Below are positions 1 to 7,777 of a stretch of 64,000 nt of DNA, in pieces. Origin of the DNA: Trebonia sp963836195 (GTDB taxonomy: Bacteria > Actinomycetota > Actinomycetes > Streptosporangiales > Streptosporangiaceae); the NCBI GenBank assembly GCA_963836195.1, contig CAWIIX010000030.1, forward strand, positions 248,001-312,000. The letters run 5' to 3'. The notes beneath the pieces are model-generated. The model was not told the DNA's origin. It saw nothing but the letters and a program-made list of their open reading frames with translations, and searched no databases. Within the stretch, counting starts at the first letter, position 1, and every line of letters starts with the position of its first letter. A program made the translations under genes and the position numbers.

Positions 1-2
1 GC

Positions 3-353
3 TCAGCCACCCCCGTCTGAACGGCGGCGGGCAGCGATCGTGAGCGCCGCCGTCGCCCCTGCCACCGCCAGCGCCGAAATCGCGGGCATCCGCCGCGCCA
101 GCACCTCGCGATCACCGCCGCAGCTCAGCAGCGACCAGCGCGACGCGGCCGAGAGGGCCGAGCCGACGGACAGAACCGACCCGACCGAGAAGGCCGACAG
201 GGTCGATCCCACGCTGCCGATCGACAGGGCAGACCCGACCGACCCGATGCTTAGCACCGACCCGGCCGACCCGATCGACAAGATCGAGCCGCGGCTCGCG
301 ATCGACAGAAACGAGTCCTGGGACCCCAGCGACATGTCACTCACAGTCATCAT
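3..353 (-). CDS. Ser/Gly nonapeptide-repeat protein with C-terminal membrane segment
   Basis: No known function. From the start at 353 (two adjacent ATGs, 353 and 350) the product is about 116 aa. After a short head (MTVSDMSLGS) come about five tandem nonapeptides of the form GS-x-LS-IGS-x, for example GSILSIGSA, GSVLSIGSV and GSALSIGSV. A Cys follows, then a basic stretch, and a hydrophobic segment (ISALAVAGATAALTIAA) ends in RRR. The regular Ser/Gly/aliphatic repeat suggests a small beta-solenoid or stacked surface, and the tail suggests a membrane anchor; both are inferences. It is divergent from the oxidoreductase starting at 458. A longer reading from 458 is open but would overlap that gene's start, and the AGGCGG upstream of 353 favours the shorter form. 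Confidence 0.6.
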   Translation of the reverse strand: MMTVSDMSLGSQDSFLSIASRGSILSIGSAGSVLSIGSVGSALSIGSVGSTLSAFSVGSVLSVGSALSAASRWSLLSCGGDREVLARRMPAISALAVAGATAALTIAARRRSDGGG

Positions 354-457
354 TGTCGCACGCCGCCTGATCGGCCCGGGTCGCGTGGGGCAGGCGTTGG
401 CCACGAGGGGTACGACGGCTGGTGGGAGACGGAAGCCGAAGCGGGGGAGAAGGAACA

Positions 458-1846
458 ATGCCGGACGAGCACTACGACGCGATCGTGATCGGGACCAGCC
501 AGGGCGGCCGGTTCCTCCCGGTCGAACTGGCGGAGGCGGGGCAGAAGGTGGCGCTGGTCGAGCGCGGCCCGCTCGGCGGCGTCTGCGTCAACACCGGGTG
601 CACCCCGACCAAGACCATGGTCGCCAGCGCCCGCCTCGCCTACCTGGCGCGCCGTGGCGCCGAGTACGGGGTGCGGACCGGTCCGGTGTCAGTCGACCTA
701 GCCGCGGTCCGCGAGCGCAAGCGGTCCATGGTCGGCGGCGCGCGCGAGAACTACGCCAGCCGCCTGGCCCAGGAGGGGCTTGACCTGATCCAGGGTGAGG
801 CCCATTTCACCGGGCCCAAGACCCTCGAGGTGGCGCTCACCGACGGCGGGACGCGGCAGATCACCGCGCCGGTGATCGTGATCGACGCGGGCACCCGGCC
901 GAGGCCGCTGGCGATCGCCGGCCTAGACGACGTCCCGGTGCTCGATTCCACCTCGATCATGGAGCTCGACGAGATCCCCGAGCACCTGATCATGCTCGGC
1001 GGCGGCTACATCGGGCTGGAATTCGGGCAGATGTTCCGCCGGTTCGGCAGCGAGGTCACGATCGTCGAGGGCGCGCCCCGCCTGATGATGATGGAAGACG
1101 AGGACGTCTCGGACGAGGTCGCCGCGATCTTGCGCGATGACGGGATCACGGTGCTGACCTCGACGACGCCGCTGCGGGTGGAGCGGGCCGGCGGCGGCCG
1201 GCTGGCGCTGACCGTTCAGACCGAGGACGGCGAGCGGCGGATCGAGGGCTCGCAGCTGCTGTCGGCCGTCGGCCGCATCCCGAACACCGAGGCGCTCGCC
1301 GTCCAGGCGGCCGGCATTCGGCTCGACGACCGGGGCTTCATCGAGGTCGACGAGTACCTGGAGACCACCGTCCCCGGCGTCTACGCGATGGGCGACGTCA
1401 AGGGCGGGCCGGCCTTCACTCACCTGTCCTACGACGATTACCGGATCCTGCACGCCAACCTCATCCGGCACCAGAAGCAGAGCACGCGGGACCGGATCGT
1501 CCCGTACACGGTGTTCATCGACCCGCAGCTCGGCCGGGCGGGTCTGACCGAGCGGCAGGCGAGGGCGGAGGGACGGGAGATCCGGGTGGCGAAGCTGCCG
1601 ATGAGCGCGGTCATCCGGGCCATCGAGACGGGCGAGACCCGCGGCTTCATGAAGGCTGTCGTCGACGCGGGCAGCGGGCGGATCCTCGGCTGCGCGATCC
1701 TCGGCCTCGAAGGCGGCGAGATCATGAGCATCATCCAGGTCGCCATGCTCGGCCAGCTCCCGTACACCGCGATGGCCAACGCGATCTTCGCCCACCCGCT
1801 GCTGGCGGAGGGCCTCAACACGCTCTTCGCGATGTTCGACGCCTAA
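458..1846 (+). CDS. FAD/NAD(P)-dependent disulfide oxidoreductase (mercuric reductase / lipoamide dehydrogenase-like)
   Basis: Class I pyridine nucleotide-disulfide oxidoreductase, 462 aa. The ATG at 458 follows a GGGGGAGAAGG ribosome site. The N-terminal FAD fold is followed by the redox pair in GGVCVNTGCTPTKTMV (CxxxxC). A second Rossmann motif, GGGYIGLEFG, lies near residue 180 and the second FAD motif, YAMGDV, near 310. The C-terminal dimer domain ends with FAHPLLAEG, which retains the His and Glu of the lipoamide-dehydrogenase/MerA active-site base. The first glycine motif reads GTSQGG instead of GxGxxG. The heavy-metal-binding N-domain and terminal Cys pair of true mercuric reductases are absent, so the substrate is open. 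It stands alone. Confidence 0.88.
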   Translation: MPDEHYDAIVIGTSQGGRFLPVELAEAGQKVALVERGPLGGVCVNTGCTPTKTMVASARLAYLARRGAEYGVRTGPVSVDLAAVRERKRSMVGGARENYASRLAQEGLDLIQGEAHFTGPKTLEVALTDGGTRQITAPVIVIDAGTRPRPLAIAGLDDVPVLDSTSIMELDEIPEHLIMLGGGYIGLEFGQMFRRFGSEVTIVEGAPRLMMMEDEDVSDEVAAILRDDGITVLTSTTPLRVERAGGGRLALTVQTEDGERRIEGSQLLSAVGRIPNTEALAVQAAGIRLDDRGFIEVDEYLETTVPGVYAMGDVKGGPAFTHLSYDDYRILHANLIRHQKQSTRDRIVPYTVFIDPQLGRAGLTERQARAEGREIRVAKLPMSAVIRAIETGETRGFMKAVVDAGSGRILGCAILGLEGGEIMSIIQVAMLGQLPYTAMANAIFAHPLLAEGLNTLFAMFDA

Positions 1847-2207
1847 GCGAGCAAGGGTCCGCCAGCACCACCTCAAACCAGGCACGCCAGCTGTGGAGAC
1901 GCGGCCGGTGCTGTTCAGGATGGTCGGCCTGGGTCCGTCGGGGACGCTTTCGCGTCGGCACCACGCGTCGCACTGGCCTCTCCGGTTGAGGCCGACCGGC
2001 GTTCGGCCCTCAGCGTGTGCTGTTCGGGTCGCGGGGTGCCCCCTCCGGCGCACGATGACGGCCAACCCGCGGGAACGGCGCCCCCAACGGCACACAATGA
2101 CAGCGGCCACCGCCCAGAAGCCGCTGACCGGAGCGTCATCTCCTAATAACAGCAAGAAGCGCGCAGCGCAGCCGAGTGATGAGCGCCCTGCTCCACCCTC
2201 GTCTTTC
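1847..2207. other. Intergenic region between convergent genes
   Basis: About 360 bases between the oxidoreductase stop and the EthD gene stop. No coding pattern is convincing on either strand. The one recognisable element is a copy of ATAACAGCAAGAAG at 2146-2159 (entered separately). No clear intrinsic terminator is seen. Confidence 0.5.
2146..2159 (+). repeat. ATAACAGCAAGAAG dispersed repeat, copy 1
   Basis: Identical 14-mer to the two copies at 13274-13287 and 13377-13390. Similarity to the 13274 copy continues downstream, since both carry CAGCGCAG about 12 bases further on. Function unknown. All three copies lie in intergenic DNA. Confidence 0.6.
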
Positions 2208-2525
2208 TTACGAAGAGGCCAGCAGGTCGTCGACTTGCTGGGTGAACATCGTCACGCCGCCGGTGGCGAAGTTGGCGACATCCGCGCCGGCCTTCCCCAT
2301 CTCGGGTGAACCGAGGCCGGTGCGGTAGTCCGCCTCGGTCGCGAAGTCGAGGTTCGCCACGTAGTAGTAGGCGGGGTCGGACCGGTCGAGAGAACCGCAG
2401 CGCGCGCCGCTGAAGCCGGAGAGCCCGGGTACCTGGCGCACCAGCGGAGCGTGGGTCTGCGCGTAGTAGCTGTCAAAGGCGGCGGGGTCGGTCGGCTGGC
2501 CGTAGCAGACGGTGACTCGGTACAT
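2208..2525 (-). CDS. EthD family protein
   Basis: A 105-aa ferredoxin-like alpha/beta-barrel protein of the EthD (dimeric alpha-beta barrel) family. Family hallmarks are the start MYRVTVCYGQPTDPAAFD, then YAQTHAPLVRQVPG and a terminal acidic helix. EthD is needed for ETBE degradation in Rhodococcus; most homologues have unknown roles, often in ring or side-chain catabolism. The ATG at 2525 is preceded on the minus strand by GAGGAG at good spacing. Monocistronic, with no catabolic neighbours that would suggest a substrate. Confidence 0.85.
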   Translation of the reverse strand: MYRVTVCYGQPTDPAAFDSYYAQTHAPLVRQVPGLSGFSGARCGSLDRSDPAYYYVANLDFATEADYRTGLGSPEMGKAGADVANFATGGVTMFTQQVDDLLASS

Positions 2526-2883
2526 GGCGGCTGTCTCCTCGCATGGCTGGGTCGGCGTTGACGCTCAGGCCGGGTGCGCACTGCACCCTGCCCGCAGACG
2601 CAACGATCATGCCCTCGATCAGACCGCAGCGCCAGCAGGCTTGATCAAGTGATAGCCAGCCGTCGATGGCGCGTGAACATAAGCAGCGGAATGTCACTCC
2701 CCGAGTTCGAGCGTGATCGTCACCAGATCATCGGGGCCGTTGGCGAGCAGGTTGTGGCCTGAGTCGAGGGCGGTCACGGTCCTTCGACCGCTGCCTGAGC
2801 GTGCCGATCGGATGCGGCCGGGCGCGGCGGTCGAAGAACGGGGGCGGCTCGCGATCTGAATGCTCTTACCTTCTGCTGGCGGG
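2526..2883. other. Intergenic region, no gene seen
   Basis: About 360 bases between two minus-strand genes. The open frames here are short and lack a convincing ribosome site. It must contain the EthD promoter, but no clear -35/-10 pair stands out. Confidence 0.45.
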
Positions 2884-3312
2884 TTACTCCAGGGAGAAGC
2901 TGATCGGGGTGCCGAGCTCGACGGTCCGGCTGACCGTGCACAGCCGCTCGTGCGAGATCTTCAGCGCCTCGGGCAGGAGCTCGCGGGCCTTGTCGCCGTC
3001 CTCGCCGTCGGGGAACCGGAGGGTGAAGGTGACCGCGATGTCGGTCAGCCGGTTGGCGTGCTGCTCGTCTTTGATCTTGGTGCCGGCCACCGTGACCCGG
3101 AACGAGTCCGGCTCGGCCCGGCGGGAGGTGAGCACGTCGACGTCGATCGCGGTGCAGGCGCCGATGGCCGTGAGCAGCAGCTCGACCGGGGTGAAGGAGT
3201 CGTCGCTGCCGTTGCCGACGCCGATCGTGCCGCCGCGTTCGTTGGTCACGGTGTAGTGGCCGTTGCCGGTCCGGTCGATGGTCACGGGGCGGCGTTTGTT
3301 GTCAGGCGTCAT
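2884..3312 (-). CDS. OsmC family protein (peroxiredoxin-like)
   Basis: OsmC/Ohr-fold protein, 142 aa, about normal length. These proteins reduce organic hydroperoxides through two conserved cysteines. Here they are C53 (in LLLTAIGACTAID) and C125 (in SHERLCTVSRTVE). The domain order fits OsmC: an N-terminal beta-sheet, a long helix carrying the first Cys, a beta-hairpin, and a helix with the second Cys. The sequence is closer to the YhfA/OsmC branch than to Ohr. The start ATG at 3312 is followed by MTPDNKRRPV. No regulator gene lies beside it. Confidence 0.85.
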   Translation of the reverse strand: MTPDNKRRPVTIDRTGNGHYTVTNERGGTIGVGNGSDDSFTPVELLLTAIGACTAIDVDVLTSRRAEPDSFRVTVAGTKIKDEQHANRLTDIAVTFTLRFPDGEDGDKARELLPEALKISHERLCTVSRTVELGTPISFSLE

Positions 3313-3452
3313 GATCTCAACGATGCCAGACGGCCGCCATTGCCGCTGATGGGGGCCAATTTCACGGTGGAAATAAGGCCAATTTTCGGGAAGTGCGCAG
3401 GGCTCTTCTCTGCTTTTACGTACGTGTTTCCGATCCTGGAGTTCCGTTGTCG

Positions 3453-4391
3453 ATGGGAGTCGTCGTGAGCCGTCGCGGGTGGGCGTTGTTTGCGGCGATG
3501 TGCGTCATCTGGGGGATCCCCTACCTGCTGATCCGGGTCGCGGTCCGCGACGTGTCACCGGGCACGCTGGTGTTCCTGCGGACGGTGATCGGGGGCGGCG
3601 TGCTGCTGCCGTTGGCCCTGCGGGCGGGCGGGTTCGGCCCGGTCCTGCGGCGGTGGAAGCCGCTGGTCGCGTTCGCGGTCCTCGAGATCGCGGTCCCGTG
3701 GCTGCTGCTCGGCAACGCCGAGCAGCACCTGCCGAGCTCGCTGACGGGGCTCCTGATCGCCGCGGTGCCGCTGGTCGGCGTCGTGGCCGGACGCCTCACC
3801 GGCACCGGTGATGCCGTCGGCGCCCGCCGTTGGGCCGGGCTGTTGCTCGGCCTGGTCGGAGTTGGCGTGCTGGTCGGGCTCGACCTCGGCGGACTGTCGG
3901 CGCTGGCCCTGGTCGAGGTCGGGCTGACGGTGATCGGCTACGCGACCGCGCCGATCATCATGGCCGAGTATCTGGCCGACCTGCCCCGCTTCCCGGTCGT
4001 GTGCGCGGCGCTGCTGCTGTCGGCCGCGGCCTGGGCGCCCTACGGGCTCACCCACTGGCCCCATCACGTGGCCGCCACCGGGCTCGCCTCGATCGTGGTC
4101 CTCGGCCTGGTCTGCACCGCGCTGGCGTTCGTGGTCTTCTTCGCGCTGATCGCCGAGATCGGCCCGGCCCGGGCGACGGTCATCACCTACGTGAACCCGG
4201 CGATCGCGGTCGTGCTGGGCCTGCTGCTGCTCAACGAGCAGTTCACGGTCGGGATGGGCATCGGCTTCCCGCTCATCCTGATCGGCTCGGTGCTGGCGGC
4301 GAGCATCAGCCGGCCCGCAGCCGCGGCCGCCCCGGCCGTCGCCGCCGACGACCCGGACCGTCTGGCCGCCAGCGGGGCCCCGGGTCCGTGA
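3453..4391 (+). CDS. EamA/DMT-superfamily transporter
   Basis: Drug/metabolite transporter, about 312 aa, with ten predicted hydrophobic segments forming two EamA repeats. The first begins at GWALFAAMCVIWGIPYLLI and the second near the middle, and the final helix is IGFPLILIGSVLAASIS. Members export small metabolites, but the cargo is unknown here. The start is taken at ATG 3453 (MGVVVSRRGW); the in-frame GTG at 3465 is possible, and the open frame further upstream lacks a membrane-protein start. The C-terminus is an Ala/Pro-rich cytoplasmic tail. Confidence 0.85.
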   Translation: MGVVVSRRGWALFAAMCVIWGIPYLLIRVAVRDVSPGTLVFLRTVIGGGVLLPLALRAGGFGPVLRRWKPLVAFAVLEIAVPWLLLGNAEQHLPSSLTGLLIAAVPLVGVVAGRLTGTGDAVGARRWAGLLLGLVGVGVLVGLDLGGLSALALVEVGLTVIGYATAPIIMAEYLADLPRFPVVCAALLLSAAAWAPYGLTHWPHHVAATGLASIVVLGLVCTALAFVVFFALIAEIGPARATVITYVNPAIAVVLGLLLLNEQFTVGMGIGFPLILIGSVLAASISRPAAAAAPAVAADDPDRLAASGAPGP

Positions 4392-4512
4392 CCACGACGC
4401 TTCCGTCGGCGCAGGCGGGCGGCTCGATTCGCACGATGACTGACCTGGCCGCGGGCGGCCGGTCCGGCGCCGCGCAGTCGTCATGCTGATGCACCCGAAC
4501 GCACACGTTCGG

Positions 4513-4518
4513 TAACGT
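4513..4518 (+). promoter_or_regulatory. -10 element TAACGT of a leaderless promoter
   Basis: TAACGT ends 7 nt before the ATG at 4526 and there is no Shine-Dalgarno sequence. This is the TANNNT-N7-ATG layout typical of leaderless actinobacterial transcripts. The -35 region is not obvious. Confidence 0.5.
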
Positions 4519-4525
4519 GGCCGCT

Positions 4526-5413
4526 ATGGACACCACCACCACTACAAAAGATCGTCCCGACTCCTCGTACGCGGGTCTGCCGAACAAGCTGGTCAAGGCC
4601 GCGAACGGCATCGACTACGCGTACCGCGACACCGGCCCGGGGGCCGGAGGGGGAATCCCGCTGGTCTTGTTCCAGCACTTCCGCGGGAACCTCGACAGCT
4701 GGGATCCGGCGCTGATCGACGCGCTGGCGGCGGGCCGCCGGGTCATCACCTTCGACAACGCCGGCGTCGGCGGGTCGACCGGGACGACGGCGGACACGAT
4801 CGAGCAGATGGGGCGCGACGCCATCGCCTTCATGGCCGCCCTGGACCTCAGCCAGGCTGATCTCCTGGGATTCTCCATCGGCAGCTTCGTCGCCCAGCAG
4901 ATCGCGCTGACCCGGCCGGCCATCGCGCGACGGGTGATCCTCGCGTCCTCGGCGCCGCAGGGCGCGGCGGGCATGCACGGCTGGGCGGCCGACGTCATCG
5001 GCGCCGTCGGCACGCCCGAGACCAGCCCCGACGAGTATCTCGGCGTGTTCTTCGCCCGATCCCCGGCCAGTCGGCAGGCCGGCCAGCAGGCGCTCGGGCG
5101 CATGTACGCCCGCACCCAGGAACGGGACGCGGCGACGAGCTGGGCGACGCGGGAAGCGCAGTATGACGCCGTCTGCGCGTGGGGGATCCCCGATCACGGG
5201 CTGCTGCAGCGGGTCAGCTGCCTGCAGATGCCGGTGTTCGTGGCCAACGGCGACAGCGACCCGATGATCCTGCCGCGGTATTCGTACCTGCTGGCCGGCC
5301 TGATCCCGCAGGCCAAGCTGAAGATCTACCCGGACGCGGCCCATGGGTTCCTGTTCCAGCACCACGCGGAATTCGCCGCCGATATGGAGTCATTCCTCAG
5401 CGACCCTCGTTAA
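4526..5413 (+). CDS. Alpha/beta-hydrolase fold protein
   Basis: Alpha/beta hydrolase, 295 aa. The nucleophile elbow is GFSIGS (Ser117), the acid is probably in VANGDSDPMI and the base His is in DAAHGFLF. The oxyanion region is LFQHFRGNLDSWDP. The sequence resembles haloperoxidase- or epoxide-hydrolase-type family members. The ATG at 4526 is preferred over GTG 4517 because of the upstream -10 element. It starts a run of three same-strand genes (a second hydrolase and an MBL protein) that are likely co-transcribed: the gap to the next gene is 27 nt. Substrate unknown. Confidence 0.85.
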   Translation: MDTTTTTKDRPDSSYAGLPNKLVKAANGIDYAYRDTGPGAGGGIPLVLFQHFRGNLDSWDPALIDALAAGRRVITFDNAGVGGSTGTTADTIEQMGRDAIAFMAALDLSQADLLGFSIGSFVAQQIALTRPAIARRVILASSAPQGAAGMHGWAADVIGAVGTPETSPDEYLGVFFARSPASRQAGQQALGRMYARTQERDAATSWATREAQYDAVCAWGIPDHGLLQRVSCLQMPVFVANGDSDPMILPRYSYLLAGLIPQAKLKIYPDAAHGFLFQHHAEFAADMESFLSDPR

Positions 5414-5440
5414 CCCGGCCCCCTGGGGAAGGAGAGGATC

Positions 5441-6103
5441 ATGACGATGCCGGTCGGCGCCACCCACATGATCGTCCTTCCTGGCGGCGGGTATGCCCAG
5501 CACGCTGCGCACGAGGCCGAGCCGGTCGCCCGGTGGCTGGGCGAGCAGGGAGTGCAAGCGAGCGTGTTCCGGTATCCGCTCAATGTCAGGCACCCGGTGC
5601 CGCTGGACGCGCTGCGGGCCGAGATCCGGCAGCGACGGGCGGAGGGCGCGCGGCGCATCGGTCTGATGGGGTTCTCGGCCGGAGGTCACCTGGCCGGGCT
5701 GGCGGCGCTCGCGCCGGGGGTCGCGCCCGATGAGGCGGTGGACTTCGCCGTCCTCGGCTACGCCATCACCTCGATGGAGACCGAGACCTACCGTCCGGCC
5801 CGGCTCATCCTGCTCGGCGAGGACGCCACCCCGCAGCAGCGCCGGGCGATCTCCCTGGACGCGCTGGTGACCCCGGACGCGCCGCCGTTCTTCGTCTGGC
5901 ACACGGCCGAGGACCCCTACGTCCTGCCCGAGCACACCTACCTGCTGGCGTCGGCGCTGGCGGCCCACCAGGTCCCGCACGCCGTGCACATGTTCTCCCA
6001 TGGCCCGCACAGCCTCGGGCTCGCTGAGGGGGCCGGCGAGGCCGAGATCTGGACCACGCTGGCCGCTTCGTGGATTCAAGAGCAGGTGAGGATGGCGCGA
6101 TGA
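5441..6103 (+). CDS. Alpha/beta-hydrolase (BD-FAE/acetyl-esterase-like)
   Basis: Esterase-like hydrolase, 220 aa. It has the oxyanion motif LPGGGYAQHA near residue 13, the nucleophile elbow GFSAGGH (Ser79), an acid in TAEDPYV and a base in GPHSLGL. This is the layout of BD-FAE and acetyl-xylan-esterase-type small hydrolases. GGAAGGAGAGG lies just upstream of ATG 5441. The stop overlaps the start of the next gene (ATGA at 6100-6103), so translational coupling is likely. It may deacylate a small ester, but nothing fixes the substrate. Confidence 0.85.
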   Translation: MTMPVGATHMIVLPGGGYAQHAAHEAEPVARWLGEQGVQASVFRYPLNVRHPVPLDALRAEIRQRRAEGARRIGLMGFSAGGHLAGLAALAPGVAPDEAVDFAVLGYAITSMETETYRPARLILLGEDATPQQRRAISLDALVTPDAPPFFVWHTAEDPYVLPEHTYLLASALAAHQVPHAVHMFSHGPHSLGLAEGAGEAEIWTTLAASWIQEQVRMAR

Positions 6104-6957
6104 GCCTTGAGTTTGACGTATTCGTGGTGGATCCCAAGCCGATCCCAAGCGCGGTGCCCGGTTTCGAGCAGGCCCTAGGCCGGGCGACCTGGCCGCCGTC
6201 CACCTCCACCTTGATCATCGATGACGGCAGCGCCCTGCTGATCGACTGCCTGATCACCGACCAGGAGGGGCGGGAACTGGCCGCGTGGGTGACGTCCCAC
6301 GATGTCGCGCCCGACTATGTCTACATCACCCATCCCCACGCCGACCACTTTCTCGGACTGCCGGAGATCCTGGCGGCGTTTCCCCAGGCCAGGCCGGTCG
6401 CCCTGGCCGATTCCATCGCCGCCATGGAAGAGCAGATCTCACCGGGATACCTGCAGGTGTGGGGTGGCTTCTTCCCCGGCCAGCTGACCAGCCGACCCGT
6501 CGCGCCAGCGCCGCTGGCGGGCACCACGCTGCCGATCGGAGCCGCCACGGCCACGATCATTCCGGTCGGGACCACCGATACCGGCCACTCCAGCGTCGTC
6601 CACGTCCCCGCCCTCAGCCTGGTCGTCTCCGGCGATGTCGTCTACAACCAGACCCATATGTGGCTGAGCGGATCGACGCCGGACTCCCGCGCCAGCTGGG
6701 CGAAGGCACTGGACGCGGTGGCCGCGCTGGAGGCCGGAACGGTCATCGCCGGCCACCGCCACCCGCGCGCTCCCGACGACGACGCCCGCCGTCAGGTCGC
6801 CGAATGCCGCCGTTACATCGCGGACTTCGAGGCGGCGCTCGAGCGCAGCTCCACCGCAGCCGAGCTCATCGACCGGATGACCGAGGCGCATCCTGCCCTG
6901 GCGAACCCCTACACGCTCTGGGTCGCGGCCTACGACCAGCTCAGCCCAGATCGATGA
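6100..6957 (+). CDS. MBL-fold metallo-hydrolase
   Basis: Metallo-beta-lactamase-fold hydrolase, 285 aa. The zinc motif HPHADH (residues 78-83) is followed by a second His in TGHSS, an Asp in VVSGDVVYN and a His in VIAGHRHP, so the full dinuclear set appears present. The arrangement resembles the quorum-quenching-lactonase/SoxH-like branch. The start at 6100 overlaps the preceding esterase stop. The 3' end overlaps the convergent gene at 6941 by 17 nt. Confidence 0.85.
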   Translation: MSLEFDVFVVDPKPIPSAVPGFEQALGRATWPPSTSTLIIDDGSALLIDCLITDQEGRELAAWVTSHDVAPDYVYITHPHADHFLGLPEILAAFPQARPVALADSIAAMEEQISPGYLQVWGGFFPGQLTSRPVAPAPLAGTTLPIGAATATIIPVGTTDTGHSSVVHVPALSLVVSGDVVYNQTHMWLSGSTPDSRASWAKALDAVAALEAGTVIAGHRHPRAPDDDARRQVAECRRYIADFEAALERSSTAAELIDRMTEAHPALANPYTLWVAAYDQLSPDR

Positions 6958-7687
6958 TCATCCCCGGCGCGGCGATGTCCAGGTCGGCGGGGTAAGCGCG
7001 CCGGGCGGCGGCGCGAGCAGTCGCTGGATCCGTGTCTGGCCACAGGTGGGTGAGGACCAGCCGCCTGGCGCCGGCGCTGGCCGCATGCTGGCCGGCCTGA
7101 CCCGCGGTCGACAGGAACGGCGCATCGCCTGCGGCCGGCACGCGGTCGGGGAAGGTGGCCTCGGCCAGCAGGACGTCGGCCTCGCGCGCCATGACGGCGA
7201 TGTCGGGGCTTGGCCCGGTGTCGCCGGTGTAGGCGAGCACGCGGCCGCCGGCCGTCAGCCGCAGGCCCGCGTTGGGCACGAAATGCGGCAGCGCCCAGGT
7301 GTCCACCCGGAACGGGCCGACCTCGAAGCGGTGTCCGGCGGTGAACTCGCGCAGAACGTAGGCGTCGGCCAGCATGCGCGGGTCGTCCAGGGCGAGGACC
7401 GCGTCCACGGCCCCCGGCAGGGTGTGCACCGGCAACGCCGGCGGTGGTGCTTCGCCCAGCGCCCGCGCCCTGAGCAACGGGTTCAGGTCGGCGCAGTGGT
7501 CGGGGTGACCGTGGCTGATGAGGACCGCGTCCACCTGCTCGGCGGCCGCGTGCCTGAGCAGTTGCGGCAGTGTCGCGTAACCCGGGTCAAGCAATAGGCG
7601 GAAGCCGTCGTGCTCCACCAGGTAGCCGCTGCAGGCCTGGCTCGCCGTCGGCCACGCACCGCAGCCGCCGAGGACGGTGATCTTCAC
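6941..7687 (-). CDS. MBL-fold metallo-hydrolase (RNase Z/arylsulfatase-like)
   Basis: An MBL-fold protein of 248 aa, beginning MKITVLGGCGAWP with the metal motif SHGHPDHC (H59, H61, D63, H64). Further ligands are in ALPHFVPN, AYTGDTGPS and LVLTHLWP. The N-terminal LGG and this motif order are typical of the RNase Z-like/cyclic-phosphodiesterase group in actinobacteria. A true tRNA 3'-processing role is not supported, because no exosite is seen. The start is GTG 7687, with a -10-like TACGCT 6 nt upstream, so the transcript is probably leaderless. Confidence 0.83.
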   Translation of the reverse strand: MKITVLGGCGAWPTASQACSGYLVEHDGFRLLLDPGYATLPQLLRHAAAEQVDAVLISHGHPDHCADLNPLLRARALGEAPPPALPVHTLPGAVDAVLALDDPRMLADAYVLREFTAGHRFEVGPFRVDTWALPHFVPNAGLRLTAGGRVLAYTGDTGPSPDIAVMAREADVLLAEATFPDRVPAAGDAPFLSTAGQAGQHAASAGARRLVLTHLWPDTDPATARAAARRAYPADLDIAAPGMIIDLG

Positions 7688-7693
7688 CCGCCG

Positions 7694-7699
7694 AGCGTA
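7694..7699 (-). promoter_or_regulatory. -10 element TACGCT (minus strand), leaderless start
   Basis: On the minus strand TACGCT is followed by CGGCGG and then GTG at 7687. No Shine-Dalgarno sequence is present. It matches the TANNNT consensus. Confidence 0.4.
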
Positions 7700-7777
7700 A
7701 CCGCTGAGGTGTCCCGCGCGGCTCGCGCGGGTACGCCCCTACGCCGGGACCGGGGAACGAGGGGCGCCGAAGAAGTC

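Noticed and set aside
3393..3452. Upstream start for the DMT transporter
   Set aside because: It would add a Cys/Arg-containing head before the first helix, without a ribosome site.
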